A DNA stretch of 64,000 nucleotides from Blastomussa wellsi (GCA_947652115.1 OX393570.1:5095845-5159844); one strand, 5' to 3'. Positions 10,844-21,657 are shown, counted from the first letter of the stretch. Notes: a model not told the origin generated them from the letters alone. Numbers and translations are program-made.

Positions 10844-13800
10844 ATGTTTAGGATGCAGACAAGCTTTCGAGCCAGTATTGTAGTGTATTTGATTTTGATT
10901 AGCGTATGCAAAGGTAAGTTTTAAAATAACGAGGCATAAGACGATTCCTCGCGGCGGATATCTTATAGGACCTAAAAGCTTGACATTGGATTTATGCAAC
11001 ACCGCAGCACAGTTCTCTATCCTAATCAGTCTTTTAAATGTGTTTAAATATCGTACAAACAATTTCGCAATGTTGTTTCTCCGGTTATTTGTTTGTTGGA
11101 GTTTATTGTTTAATATAATGTGCGATTTACACACGATAGCCAAATGATCATAACATCAAATACTCTGCGAGTTTTAATTACCAATTCTCCTACCAATTCT
11201 CAATTGGTGAAACATTCGAGGGTAGAAGTTAGCAGGAAGAATTCACCAACGCATTTATTCAGTTAGCTCTCGGCCATGTTCGGAAACTACGTACCGTTTC
11301 GGGCACTCGTCGGAATTAAGAACATAACAAAACTGGACAATTCTATTATCGATTATTGTCTAAGTCACAATATTTTGGGTCATTTTCGAGACAAACCAAA
11401 TTACTCTAAAAATGCAGAATATTTCAAAATAGTAGATTGGTAAAGAAGAAAGACATCAAAGAGGTTATAATAAACTACGGATCGTCAACTCTAAGATTTT
11501 TCCTGGAATCGGAAGATTTTGTCAGGGATCCTGCTGGAAAATAACGTGCCCGGTTGCCAAGGTAACTTGCCTGCTGGATGTGAGACTTGTTGCTTTGTTT
11601 TTGGACAACATTATATGTTGTCATAGAACCCGCTGTGATGGCTCAAGTTCTCAATAATGCCTAGCCTAAATTCCACAATTAACCGGATAAAAGAGAAATA
11701 AGCTTAAATATAGCAACAAAAAATTGAAAAGATTATCGCTTTCATGTTTGCCGAGCGTCGCCATTTTTGGATTTTTTTCCGTATAATGGTTTTCGGTGCT
11801 GGGAAGCATACCTATCTCTGCTGTGAAACAATCACATTACAAATACACTAAAATTCAAAATGGCGCTACGCGGGAAATTTAAAAACGATGATCTTTTCCC
11901 TGGATTTTGCATGCAAAAAGATCTGTTTACTACTGTGTACGTTTTTTTTTCCACAGGAATGGGTACAATAAAATTTTTATTCTTTTTGTTTCTAGTTTCA
12001 GCTGCGTGTTGTGCTGATGATTATACTTCACTGATATGCTGCAGCCGAACGACTGAAATTAGTAAGTCTAAATGTAATCTAAATATCGTTTTGTCGGAAA
12101 CATCATCTAGGACATCACGCCAACTCTAAGATAAAGATAAAATAAAACAACACTAAAAATATGCAAAATAATAGTAAAAACTCAGATTACTATTAAACAG
12201 TAAGTAATTCGAGTACAGATTACTCTCTGCCTCACAAAGTATTTGGAGAAGATATTTTATACCTTTATTTACCCTCGGGTTAATGAGGCCTGTTAGGCAG
12301 TACTGTGCTAATATGCCGAGCATTTTCCCACGCCAACCATCACATCACAACAGACCAGACCACAACACCGGGAGCTCCATGCCCTACTCTTTGCGGTACG
12401 TTTGTGGGTTCTTTAACGTCCGCTGATGTGAAGGACATTTCGGTACCGTATACATGAAGTATATGTACTTAGGTCATGTGACTTTTATCGCTGTGTGGAT
12501 GTTTTTTGCGACCACGTGGAGAAGTTGTTTACTAGATTTAGGGTCGTAATTCGTCGTAGAAATAGTCAAGTTTTGATTAAATAGTTTAACTCGAAACCAT
12601 ACTGGTAGCAGAGCGAGGTTCAAGTTGTGGGGTTTCGCCAAAGTCAAGAAAATGCCGTCGAATTCCAAGAAGAAGAAGCGACGCGATCGATTACAGGGCA
12701 CAGAAGATCCCCGCGAAGAACTTGTCGATAAAATAGAAGAGCAGAAAATCAAGAAAACCAAGTCGAAATCGTTGTTCACAAGACGAAAAAATCAACTGGT
12801 GGATTTACTGGAAGATGGAGTGGCGAGTAACCGTGAAATAAGAGCTTCGAGGAAAAAGCTTGACGAAGCCCAGGAGAATGTTGTCGAAGATTTAACATCG
12901 TTGGCTGCGTTGTATTCGGAAGCTAGAGATCGCAGTGGTGTCGAGAAAACAAGCCGTGAACTTGAGGAAATCGAAGCAGAATTCGGTAAGGCCCAAGATT
13001 ATGTACAAGAATATTTGGATTCCAATAAGGATGAATTATCGAGTCAAGCGTCGGGATTTTCCGGGAAATTACGAAATTTGCATTCCCAAGAATTAGAAGC
13101 TCGCCTGCGCGTGACCGACCTCGAGGAGCAATTACGCGAAAAAGAAGAATCTGCCAAGCGTGCTCGGGAAAAAATGGATGAAGAATACGCCCGTCGTCGA
13201 AAGGAAATGGAAGCCGAGGTTAGGGAGGCGAAGGAGGAGTTAGCCCGTGCGAAAGGTGATTGTAAAGAGAAATATTCGAAGCTCGACCGAGCCATAGACG
13301 AGGAACTTGAGTTGTCGCCTCCATGCCCGCCGAAAAGTGGTGTAAAACTGGAAAAGAAAGAGAACACATCATGGCCGCTAGGATGTGATGTAAAGTTGGA
13401 GGAGAAAGAGAAAGAGAAAGAGAAAGAGAAGACTTCAGAAGAACCCCCGAAAATTGAGCTTGGAAAAGACATGTGGAAACAATTGACAAGAGTTTCTATT
13501 CCAGTATTTAATGGAGACAAGCGGTCGTATGGGAGCTGGAAGGCAGCTTTTATGGCTTGTGTTGACAAGGCGCCGGCCACCGCAGAGTACAAATTGTTGC
13601 AGTTAAAGAGATATCTAACTGGAGAAGCGTTGGCAGCAGTTGAGAGCTTAGGACATTCAGCTGAAGCTTATGAAGCAGCTAAGAGCAGATTGGAGAGAAA
13701 ATTTGGTGGTCAACGTCGTCAGATCAATCTACACTTGGAGGAATTGGACCAGTTCCGACAAATTCGTCCTGGAAACGCTAAGGACCTACATAGGCTGGCC

Positions 13801-16800
13801 GACTTATTGGATGTGATTGTCATAAATCTGAAAGAGGCCGGAAGAAGGGAGGAGCTTGGTAATGGGTCTTTGTACATCAAGGTACAAAAGAAGATGACCG
13901 GTCCTATGCTTGCCAATTACAACAGATGGGTGTTTGAGCAGAAGAAAGCAGAATGCGTTGAGACACTTCGTGAGTGGATCATACAAGAAGCTGAATTCCA
14001 GACGGTCGCAACAGAGACGCTATGTGGGCTGACAGGAAAAAGAAGAGATAGCTCACACACATTCTTCGGACAGACAGGCGGTTCAGGGAAGCCAGTTAGC
14101 AAGAAGTGCCCGCTTTGTAAGAAGGACCATCCAGTGTGGGGTTGTGAAGAGTTCAAGAAAATGGATGTCCAAAGTCGTTGGAATAAGGCCAAACAGCTGG
14201 GACTGTGCTATCGTTGCCTTGGAAGAAATCACAAGGGCGGACACTGCAGTCAAAACAGTCGGTGTGGCATTGATGGCTGTCAGAAAACGCACAACCGAGC
14301 ACTGCATGGGGATCGATTGATAAATGATGGAAGTGTTAGCGAGTTACCTTTTAGAGAGCCAGCGAGGAGCTTGCCCTTAGTTATGGGAGAGAGTGATAGC
14401 AATGCACAGAGTTCTGGCACGGAGGGGGAGCGAAGAACCTTTCCTGAACGCTCCTTAACAACAACTATGGCAACCACAAAAGCTCCACAGCCAACAAGAC
14501 ATCTCGCCTTGCGTACAGTGCCGGTAGTTGTGAGGAACGGAGAGCGGAGAATGATTCTAAATGCTTTACTAGATGATGGAAGCACAAAAACCTACATAAA
14601 TGGTGATGTGGCCGCAGAGCTGGGATTGGAGGGAAGTACCCAGAGGATTACTGTTAATGTGCTGAATGGCGGGGAGGATTCTTTCGAAACTATACCGGTG
14701 GAGTTTGACCTTCAGAGTATCGATGGCAAGACCCGGGTGAAAGTTTCAGCATTTACAGCGACACGAGTGACTGGAAACATGCGGCCAGTTAACTGGAAAG
14801 GGCTAGCAGCAAAGTGGAAGCACCTGCAAGAAATCAACTTCCCAGACCTTGGCCCTCGGCCAGTCATCGACATGTTGATTGGCATAGACTATGCAGAATT
14901 GCATTACTCCATTAGAGATGTCCGCGGTCGACCTGGTGAACCTGTGGCTCGACTGACACCTTTAGGATGGACATGTATCGGCGCACCTGAATTAACAGAG
15001 GGTAGCATGCCTCAGACCAATTTCAACATGGCCTATTTTGTGCACCATCAAGATAAGGAGTTGAGCTCGGTTCTGCAGAAGTTTTGGGAGGTCGATTCAT
15101 CTGGGTCAATTACAGAAGGCCAGATACTGAAACAAGAGGAGGAATTAGCCATTAAAGCATTTGAAAGCTCAGTGCAGTTCAAAGAAGGAAGATATGAAGT
15201 AGACATGCCATGGAAGCCAGATGCCCCCGAGCTACCGAACAACTTCGAGATGGCAGTGAATCGTTTGAAGAGCACAGAAAAGAGACTTTTGAAGGATCCT
15301 CAGCTGGCTGGAATGTATTCCGATGTAATCAGCAAGTACATACAGAAGGGTTACGTTTCCAAAGTGACACCCCCTAAGACAGAAGAGAAAGCCTGGTATC
15401 TTCCACACTTCGCGATTGTGAGGCCTGAGAGAACAACTACCAAAACTCGGGTGGTTTTCGATGCCTCTGCAAAATTCAATGGACTGTCACTGAATGATGT
15501 CATCTACCAAGGGCCGAAACTCCAAAGGGATATCTTTGATGTGCTGCTTCGCCTTCGACGGTTCCCAGTAGCCATAGTATGTGACATTGCAGAGATGTAT
15601 CTAAGAATTGGAATATCGCCATCAAGTAGACCATTCCATCGTTTCTTGTGGAGGGACCTAGATCAGTCAAAATCCGCAGACGTGTATGAGTTCAAGAGTC
15701 TGGTCTTTGGAGTTAACTCGTGCCCCTATCAAGCACAATTCGTTTCTCAGAAGCATGCAAGGGAAAACAAAGAGCGCTATCCAAAAGCTGCCGAGACAAT
15801 CTTGGAGTCTACCTACATGGATGACAGCATGGACTCTTCCCCAACTGTAGAGGAGTGCATAGAGCTTTATGAAGAATTATCAGCACTGTGGGGGTCTGCT
15901 GGTATGCATGCAAGAAAGTGGCTTTCAAACTCAGAACGAGTGCTTGAGAAGATACCCGAAGAAGACAGGGCTGCAGAGGTGGACTTAGACAAGGGAAATT
16001 TGCCATCGATGAAAACGCTTGGTGTGCTGTGGCTAGCTAAAGAAGATGTTTTCACTTACAGAGTGAATCCACCAGATGAGAAGTTCCAGTTGACTAAGAG
16101 AAATTTCCTGCGCAAGATAGCAATGCTGTTTGACCCCATGGGGTTTCTAGCACCATATGTGATCCGGGCAAAGATTCTACTGCAAGAGATGTGGACCTCA
16201 GGATTAGACTGGGATGATCCACTTGACCAGAGCCAAGCTAGACAGGCCAAGAAGTGGTTCGGGGAGCTCACAGAGTTGTCAGATGTGCAAGTCCCTCGCT
16301 GTCTACAGTTGAACTCAGATGTTGAGACAGTTACCTTGCACACCTTCACAGATGCGTCAAGGGATGCGTATATGGTGCGGCAACTTACGCTAGGTACCAG
16401 TACAAGGATGGTACAATATCGACCAGCCTGGTGGCCTCCAAGACACGAGTGGCGCCGCTATCAGCTACAAGCATTCCGAGACTGGAACTTATGGGAGCTG
16501 TTTTGGGGATGAGATTGGCCCTGTCTATAGCCAAGATATTTAAGATCGACCAGAGCCTGCTTACATTCTGGAGTGACAGCATGAATGTGTTGTGGTGGAT
16601 ACGAAGACCCAGCCGAAGTCTGAGACCATTTGTAGCAAATCGGATAGGCGAAATACACGCCTCAAGCAATCCTTCTCAGTGGCATCATGTTAGCACACAC
16701 CAGAACCCTGCCGATCTGCCAACCAGAGGGATGCCCGTAACTGAGTTGAAAGGAAATGAGATGTGGTGGAGAGGACCGGAGTTTCTGGGCATGCCAGAAG

Positions 16801-19800
16801 ACACATGGCCAAAAACAGAAATTGACGTAACTCCGGAAGCAACACTAGAAGTCCGTAAGAAAGTGAAGACAACATTCACCTAGAGATGGCCTTTGGCCTT
16901 GACACAGATTCCTTCCTGAATGCGTTTTATCGCATGACCAATCGGAGAGGACTGCCAGAAGAGATGATCTCTGATAACGGAACTAATTTCGTAGGGGCGG
17001 AAAGGGAGCTGAGGGAGCTCGTCGAACAACTGGATCATGACAAGATTGAGAGAACAGCTGCAAATAAAGGAATCAAGTGGAGTTTCAACCCGCCATATGC
17101 GCCTCACTTCGGAGGGGTGCACGAGACAATGATAAAGGCAGCAAAGAGGGCGACATATGCGATACTAGGAACTGCAGATGTGACTGATGAAGAACTGATG
17201 ACTGCTTTCACGGGTGCTGAGGCACTTGTAAATTCCCGGCCTTTTACATATCAGTCTGCCAATCCCTCAGATGACACACCCCTCACGCCTAATCATTTCC
17301 TGGTTGGACAAGTAGGGGGCCAATTCGCTCCTGAATCAGTTGATAGTGGCCGGTTCAGTCCTAAGGAGCGGTGGAGACGGGTGCAAGAACTAGTGCGACA
17401 TTTTTGGCACCGATGGCTGCGCGAGTGGTTACCCACTCTGAATCGTAGGCCCAAGTGGCAGAAGGAACAGAAGGACGTCCAAGTCAATGATGTTGTCTTA
17501 GTGGTGGCACCAGATACACCTCGTGGGCAGTGGCCACTCGGTAGAGTTTTAGAGGTCTTCCCAGGAAAGGACAAGCACGTAAGAGCTGTCAGAGTCAAAG
17601 TTGGTTGGACAGAGTTGATCAGACCGATCTCCAGAATCTGCCCATTAGAACTCATTACAGAGGATACCACAGAAGAACAATAGAGAACTATAGAAAGAAT
17701 TTAAAGAGAACTGGAACTATAGAGAACTAGAACTAGAACAATAGAGACGTTTTAAGCTAGAGACACATGTAACTCCTGTTGATAGCTCGATGGGCCACTA
17801 GCCCATCGAGGAGGGGGAGTATGATGTGAAGGACATTTCGGTACCGTATACATGAAGTATATGTACTTAGGTCATGTGACTTTTATCGCTGTGTGGATGT
17901 TTTTTGCGACCACGTGGAGAAGTTGTTTACTAGATTTAGGGTCGTAATTCGTCGTAGAAATAGTCAAGTTTTGATTAAATAGTTTAACTCGAAACCATCC
18001 TCAGCTGACCATAACGTTGAAGATGCTACGGTTTATCGTTCATATCCGAGAAGACTAACACATCTAACCAGTTGCAGTTGCAGATATCATTGCAAAGGTA
18101 GCACGCTCTCCTCAGTTATTTTAAGACCATGAGTGTTGGTCCGGTCTGGGAATCGAACCCGAGACCTCCCTCCCTCCGACGCTCTACCAACTGAGCTAAC
18201 CGGTCGGCGATTAAATTAACGCTTATTTGCTTGTGCTGCTTCACTTGCAGTTCTCATCGCTGTAGTTATTGCATTGGCCTTCATGTTCTTTGTTCAATGC
18301 ATCATTATTGTCTGCTTGGCTCACAGAATTAACAAGATCCAGAAAAGGTAAGGCTTTCCTAGATCATAAGAGACACAGACTACTTGCATGTAATCGGTCT
18401 TACTCTGAGGATACGATGAGTGGTTCTATTTATCTCATGGAAAACGCACACAAAACGGCGGCATGTATATGAGAAGGGACTTGTGGCGAGACGCGTGCCC
18501 TTGTAGTGGCGGATCCAGGTTTCTCTCGAAGAAACGGTCCCGAAAAATTTTTCGGGCCCGTGGGTCTTAAATTAAGGGATGGCCAAAGAAAGTTTCGGGC
18601 CTGCGGCGGGCCTTAAAGGGGGGGGGGGGGGGGGAGGGTGCGGGAACCAGGCTTTAGTATTTTATTGACACTTATTATTGTATAATATGCATTTGTACTC
18701 CTGTTGCTACCAGCATTTTCACCATGCAAAGAGTCCTCCCCACCCACCCCTTCCTCCCCTTTCTCCGGGCTTTTGACCGCCTATACAGTGACTGCTGTTG
18801 CTGCTGCTGCAGGGTCTGACCGATTTTGTTGGCTCTTTAATGTTTATTTCAGGTTGGACTTACTAAAGGCATCTGGTAAAGGGTCAAAGTACACGTTCTA
18901 TTCCACTTGGCCGGGCCAATCTGTGCACGAGAGAGCGTTAGAAGAGGTGGAAGACGAAGACATAAACCAAGTAAGTCCTAAATGATGGGATCATATTGCT
19001 CGCTAAACCATCCAGTAGCATTGAAAGATAATTTTTGTGTTAAGAAAAGCTTAAGACTTCTATTTAAGACTACAAATGCAGCTCAGTTTGTGTAGCATGA
19101 AAATTAAGCTAGCATTATTGCTACTTCACCTGGACGAGATGCCAGTTATTCAGGTCATTCACCACCCGTACCCATTTATACTCCTGGGTGAAGAGAGGCA
19201 CTGTGAAAGTAACGTGACTTGCCCGAGAACACAGCACAGTGACCCCAGGCCCCCAGCCCGGAGCGTTCGATCCAGACAGACCACTTAAAAGGAGCTTGGT
19301 AAAGACTCATGGAAGACCGACACCAAAATGACACATTTTTCGCTTTTCTCCCCACCCCCTGGTTCAATGTTGGTCAAATTGTGGTGTTCATAGGCAGGGG
19401 AGCAACTGAAACTGTGTTTCGAGCCTGTGTTTCGAGCCCAGTTTTATCAAGTGTCCCAATATTGTTTTTAACAGGGTTGTAACTTCGATTTTGCTTTGTA
19501 GATTTTGCAACATTCTCCGGTCTAATAACGCTGCTACTTGTATTTGCTTCAAGTTTTGGCTCTTTGTGGGATGCCTGCCTCGTTTCTGATTGCTCAGAGT
19601 GAATACTCTAGTTCTGGTTTTACGACAGTCATTTCAAAATTGCCCTCTAAATTTTTGATGGAAGAGTATATCTTGTACAAATTTGATACCGTGTATAAAT
19701 AAAGCTGATGATGATGATGATGATGATGAGTAAAGATAAATGCCGTGATCATTTGGAATCTATACTCTTTCTATTTTTGTAACAGAATCCTCGTGCACGT

Positions 19801-20415
19801 CGTATTTCCGGGATCTCTGGACCTCGCGTACTTCCCATGCAAGGAGGAACCAGAACAAACCCAGTTGCCGTGTTTGATAACCCAAACGGTGCCGACAAGG
19901 AAATTTGGTAAGTTCAGAATGAGTTAGCTGCCTAGCTGATTCAAAGACGGTCAAGCATAAAATATACAATATTCTTGGTCACGCCAACAACATTTAAACA
20001 GTTCTTAAATCTGTTGCCAAAGCCAGTGGGATATATAGTTTTGCAGACACAGTCAGATATACTCTGAAGCACTCTGAAGAACAATAGTTATTAGTTAGAT
20101 AAGCAGGCAAACTGACAGACAGACAGACAGATGGACAGACAGACACTGAGACAAATAGACATGAGTCAGACAGACAAATAGACAGAGACAGACAGACAGA
20201 CATACGGACAGTCAGACAGACAGCAGACGTGCACGGGCATGGGTGTGGACTTGGTATAGACTGAATTCCATATGAAGTTTGTGGTACAACTGAGGCCACA
20301 CGCTTGCGAAATGAAAATGAAACTTCAATAATAACTTGCTGGCGCAGTTGGAGCCTTAATTGTTGTTCCCACCGTTTTGCTTACGCTCTTGTTTCTCTAC
20401 AGGGGCCTGTATTGA
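10844..20415 (+). CDS. Gene 2: Cys-rich short-ectodomain transmembrane protein, 159 aa (6 exons)
   Basis: Exons: 10844-10913 (phase 1), 12002-12061 (phase 1), 18251-18347 (phase 2), 18853-18970 (phase 0), 19786-19907 (phase 2), 20403-20415 (TGA). Residues 1-23 are a signal peptide or anchor (SIVVYLILISVCK). The ectodomain (about residues 24-44) has two Cys pairs (AACCADDY...LICCSRTTEI). Residues about 45-67 are the membrane helix with Gln59, followed by AHRINKIQKR. The tail (about 90 aa) is acidic then basic, and ends KEIWGLY. The first exon (70 bp) and membrane exon (97 bp) equal those of gene 1 in length and phase, and the Gln falls at codon 15 of the exon in both. An alternative start at 11959, in frame with exon 2, would supply a cleaner signal peptide (MGTIKFLFFLFLVSA). 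Intron 2 (over 6 kb) hosts a SINE and a BEL/Pao element. A possible polyadenylation signal (aataaa) lies near 20649. Function unknown. Confidence 0.7.
11957..12061 (+). CDS. Alternative 5' exon of gene 2 with its own signal peptide
   Basis: A strong acceptor (tttttttttccacag) ends at 11956, just before ATG at 11959. From that ATG the frame reads MGTIKFLFFLFLVSA and runs straight into the Cys-rich ectodomain, ending at the same donor (12062). Exon 10844-10913 ends in phase 1 and would stay in frame with an acceptor at either 11957 or 12002 (45 bp apart). So the upstream acceptor, or an internal promoter, could give a different N-terminus. Which form is used cannot be seen from sequence. Confidence 0.45.
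12262..12426 (-). mobile_element. SINE, 3' part (split by the BEL element)
   Basis: Read on the - strand this runs from gcggacgttaaagaaccc to a tail ending in a gggtaaataaagg motif. It continues the tRNA-headed fragment at 18004-18213; joined across the retrotransposon, the two make one SINE-like unit with its tail here. Confidence 0.7.
12427..12602 (+). repeat. 5' LTR of the BEL/Pao element
   Basis: Starts TGTGAAGGACATTTCGG and ends about gaaaccatac, just before the primer-binding site. Identical to the 3' copy from the start through gaaaccat. Confidence 0.9.
12603..12620 (+). other. Primer-binding site of the BEL/Pao element
   Basis: TGGTAGCAGAGCGAGGTT directly follows the LTR. TGG complements the CCA end of a tRNA primer, and tggtagcagagc resembles sites seen in other LTR retrotransposons. 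The primer tRNA is not identified. Confidence 0.65.
12652..16512 (+). pseudogene. BEL/Pao gag-pol, 5' part (Gag, protease, RT, start of RNase H), frameshifted
   Basis: The first in-frame ATG is at 12652; the frame is open upstream to 12625 but without ATG. Residues about 1-220 are a highly charged, Lys/Glu-rich coiled-coil region containing a (GAGAAA)n-coded EK run. A DUF1759-like Gag core follows at about 277-360 (FNGDKRSYGSWK), then Cys/His zinc-knuckle motifs at about 486-535 (CPLCKKDHPVWGC and CYRCLGRNHKGGHC). The aspartic-protease motif LLDDGSTKT has its catalytic region at residue 641. Reverse transcriptase follows with YMDD at residue 1055 (15814-15825). RNase H begins at HTFTDASRD, but a 2-bp insertion (tatat, about 16369-16373) shifts the frame and the reading ends at 16512 in unrelated sequence. 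Long antisense frames over this region are shadows. Confidence 0.92.
16374..16883 (+). pseudogene. BEL/Pao pol, RNase H remainder, ended by deletion junction
   Basis: Coding resumes in another frame directly after the 2-bp insertion. It carries RNase H and connecting-region motifs (SIPRLELMGAVLG, WSDSMNVLWWI, HQNPADLPTRG, WWRGPEFLG). The frame stops at TAG 16881-16883, at the junction with integrase sequence. In family members a long linker, a zinc-binding HHCC domain and the first catalytic Asp lie between these parts; all are absent here. Confidence 0.88.
16884..17683 (+). pseudogene. BEL/Pao integrase, C-terminal fragment
   Basis: An open frame of about 265 codons. It holds the later part of the DDE core: SDNGTNFVGA with the second Asp, PPYAPHFGGVHE with the Glu, and PNHFLVGQ. 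A DUF5641-like C-terminal domain follows (WRRVQELVRHFWHRWL to RPISRICPLE). The first catalytic Asp and the N-terminal zinc finger are deleted, so this integrase cannot work alone. Mobilisation would have needed proteins supplied by an intact relative, unless the deletion came after insertion. Confidence 0.88.
17786..17821 (+). other. Hairpin and polypurine tract before the 3' LTR
   Basis: ctcgatgggc (17786-17795) and gcccatcgag (17801-17810) form a perfect 10-bp stem with a 5-nt loop. The stem overlaps the purine run gaggagggggagta (17808-17821), the expected primer for plus-strand synthesis next to the LTR. Confidence 0.7.
17825..18000 (+). repeat. 3' LTR of the BEL/Pao element
   Basis: Begins TGTGAAGGACATTTCGG and matches the 5' LTR base for base through gaaaccat (17998). 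The following bases read cctca, then GCTGA. The edge may be 18000 or 18003. Confidence 0.9.
18004..18213 (-). mobile_element. tRNA-derived SINE, head part (split by the BEL element)
   Basis: On the - strand the head has a tRNA-like A box (TTAGCTCAGTTGGTAGAGC) and B box (GGTTCGATTCC), followed by a non-tRNA body. The fold of a working tRNA is not kept (purine-rich gaggtctc arm, no CCA-ready acceptor stem), so this is a SINE head and not a tRNA gene. The body continues at 12426 across the BEL insertion. Confidence 0.75.
18619..18640 (+). repeat. Poly(G) tract
   Basis: A run of about 18 G within intron 3 of gene 2, followed by agggtgcggg. Its length may be unreliable in sequencing. Confidence 0.8.
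19140..19265 (-). mobile_element. SINE fragment
   Basis: tacccatttatactcctggg, then gtgaagagaggcactgtgaa and cttgcccgagaacacag, is the reverse complement of the body of the SINE at 36883-37125 (tcttgggcaaggcac, cacagtg, aaatgggta). Lies in intron 4 of gene 2. Confidence 0.65.
19707..19730 (+). repeat. (GAT)n microsatellite
   Basis: About eight GAT units in intron 4 of gene 2, just after aataaagct; possibly the tail of a retroposed element. Confidence 0.85.
20112..20225 (+). repeat. (GACA)n-like imperfect microsatellite
   Basis: Interrupted gacagacagacag units over about 110 bp in the last intron of gene 2. The open frame on the other strand over it is low-complexity. Confidence 0.85.
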
Positions 20416-21657
20416 TATGGTGAAGACGCTTTTGCATCCATTTCCAGACACACAATAGACGTAGCAATCGGGTGTACAGTCAAATCCAAGTCAGTTGGAT
20501 CTCAGAGAAGAAATTTGTAAAAATTTAAATCAAGAACTTAGAACTCACAATTAATTAATGAAGCATTAGAAATGAACCTAGAAATCACTTGATGTAACGC
20601 TACGTACGTTTCGCTTTTTTGTAGGCTAAATACATTTTATTGATTGTAATAAAGGACTTTTTAAACAAAACCGTAGATGGTATGGGAGCTAGCATTCATT
20701 TATTTTAATTTTATACTCACATCTTAACCCTTGTTGTCGTCATTATAATCTGAAAGTCTGTCTCCATTCTGTTTTAATTAATCGCTTGGTTGATTGTTCC
20801 ATGTAGTTCCAAGCCCAGTTTTCAGGCAATTTGTGTCAAGAAGCTTTTTGCATGAGGAGATTCATGATGTTGCCGAATGCCAACAATGCTTTTATATCTA
20901 AAAATTAGAACAGTGTCCGCCACCCTGTTCAACCAATCCCGAGAGACTCAAATGACAATGAGCGTGGCGGCCATGTTGGATGACTAAACAAAAGAGGCCA
21001 ATCAGAAATCTTTTGTTTCTGTCAGCCAACATGGCGTCGATGACGTCACTTGCAAACCAAGAATGCGTACTGCAGCTCGGGAAATACTTCAGTACCCTTG
21101 CCTTTTATATATTCTGAACAAGGAGGCAGCGTGGCCGAGTGCTGTTGTAATCCGGAGATCCTGGGCTCAAGTCCCCCGCCCTACCACTAGCGGGGTTGTT
21201 TCTTGTTAGTCCTGCCATCAAATCCTCGGCCATGAGGCTGTAAATAGCCAAATGGTCGGCCTCCTTGGGATTCCTAACAGTTTCATATTCGTTAAACAAT
21301 TTCTTTCCTTCTTTTCAGAGGCATGCCTGAAAACTCTTCAGTTGTTTATAGTATCTCAGGATGCTATTCGAATTTTACTCAGCAATAACTCCATTCTGTT
21401 TTTTTTAACAACATTTCCGTGTGTGATATGGCGCGGCTCGAGGTGAGTTTATAGTTTTTGTGCACAATAAAATAACAACATTTTCATATTTAGCAAGGCA
21501 TGCCAGTGGGCCAAAAAAGGATTTTGTTCACTGTTGTTGTCAATAGTATCTTTCAAAGCTGTTGATTCCAAAGAATAGTTATTCGATGTATTGTTCTCTA
21601 ATTAAGTTATTCATACGCGCTTCTTCAAACTCCATTAACGAGCAACGAAGAATCAGG
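20416..21657. other. Region downstream of gene 2
   Basis: Contains the likely 3'UTR of gene 2 with aataaa near 20649 and a SINE at 21121-21290. A segment at 21319-21442 is bounded by a good acceptor (cttcttttcag) and donor (gag|gtgagt) with phases 1 and 2, like the family's membrane exons, but its translation has only a weak hydrophobic stretch. Confidence 0.45.
21121..21290 (+). mobile_element. tRNA-derived SINE fragment
   Basis: A tRNA-like head (gcagcgtggccgagtgc ... gggctcaagtcc) is followed by a body (ccactagc, cctcggccatgaggctgtaa, atagccaaatggt, ttgggattcctaac) that matches the copy at 41583-41850. Same family and strand. Confidence 0.7.

Larger units (their letters stand above)
12427..18000 (+). 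mobile_element. BEL/Pao LTR retrotransposon, recently inserted but internally defective
   Basis: Full LTR-to-LTR element of about 5.57 kb in intron 2 of gene 2, same strand as the host gene. The order is LTR, primer-binding site, Gag with zinc knuckles, aspartic protease, reverse transcriptase, RNase H, integrase remnant, polypurine tract, LTR; protease-RT-RNase H-integrase with a DUF1759/DUF1758-type Gag-protease region is typical of BEL/Pao. The two LTRs are identical over their shared 174 bp, which implies a young insertion. The coding part is broken twice: a 2-bp insertion in RNase H and a large deletion before the integrase core. GCTGA flanks both sides (12422-12426 and 18004-18008). The exact 3' LTR edge is uncertain by about 3 bp because the bases after ccat differ between copies. 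Confidence 0.93.

Noticed and set aside
13044..13592. 182-codon antisense frame, Ser-rich
   Set aside because: It is the reverse shadow of the Lys/Glu-rich Gag coding region of the BEL element.
18140..18213. tRNA gene on the - strand
   Set aside because: A and B boxes are present, but the arms do not form a proper cloverleaf and a SINE body follows directly.
20112..20225. CRISPR-like array
   Set aside because: The repeats are simple GACA units without spacers; the genome is eukaryotic.
21319..21442. Possible membrane exon for gene 3 (phases 1 to 2, good splice sites)
   Set aside because: The translation has only a short weak hydrophobic stretch and does not resemble the other membrane exons; the phase match can occur by chance.
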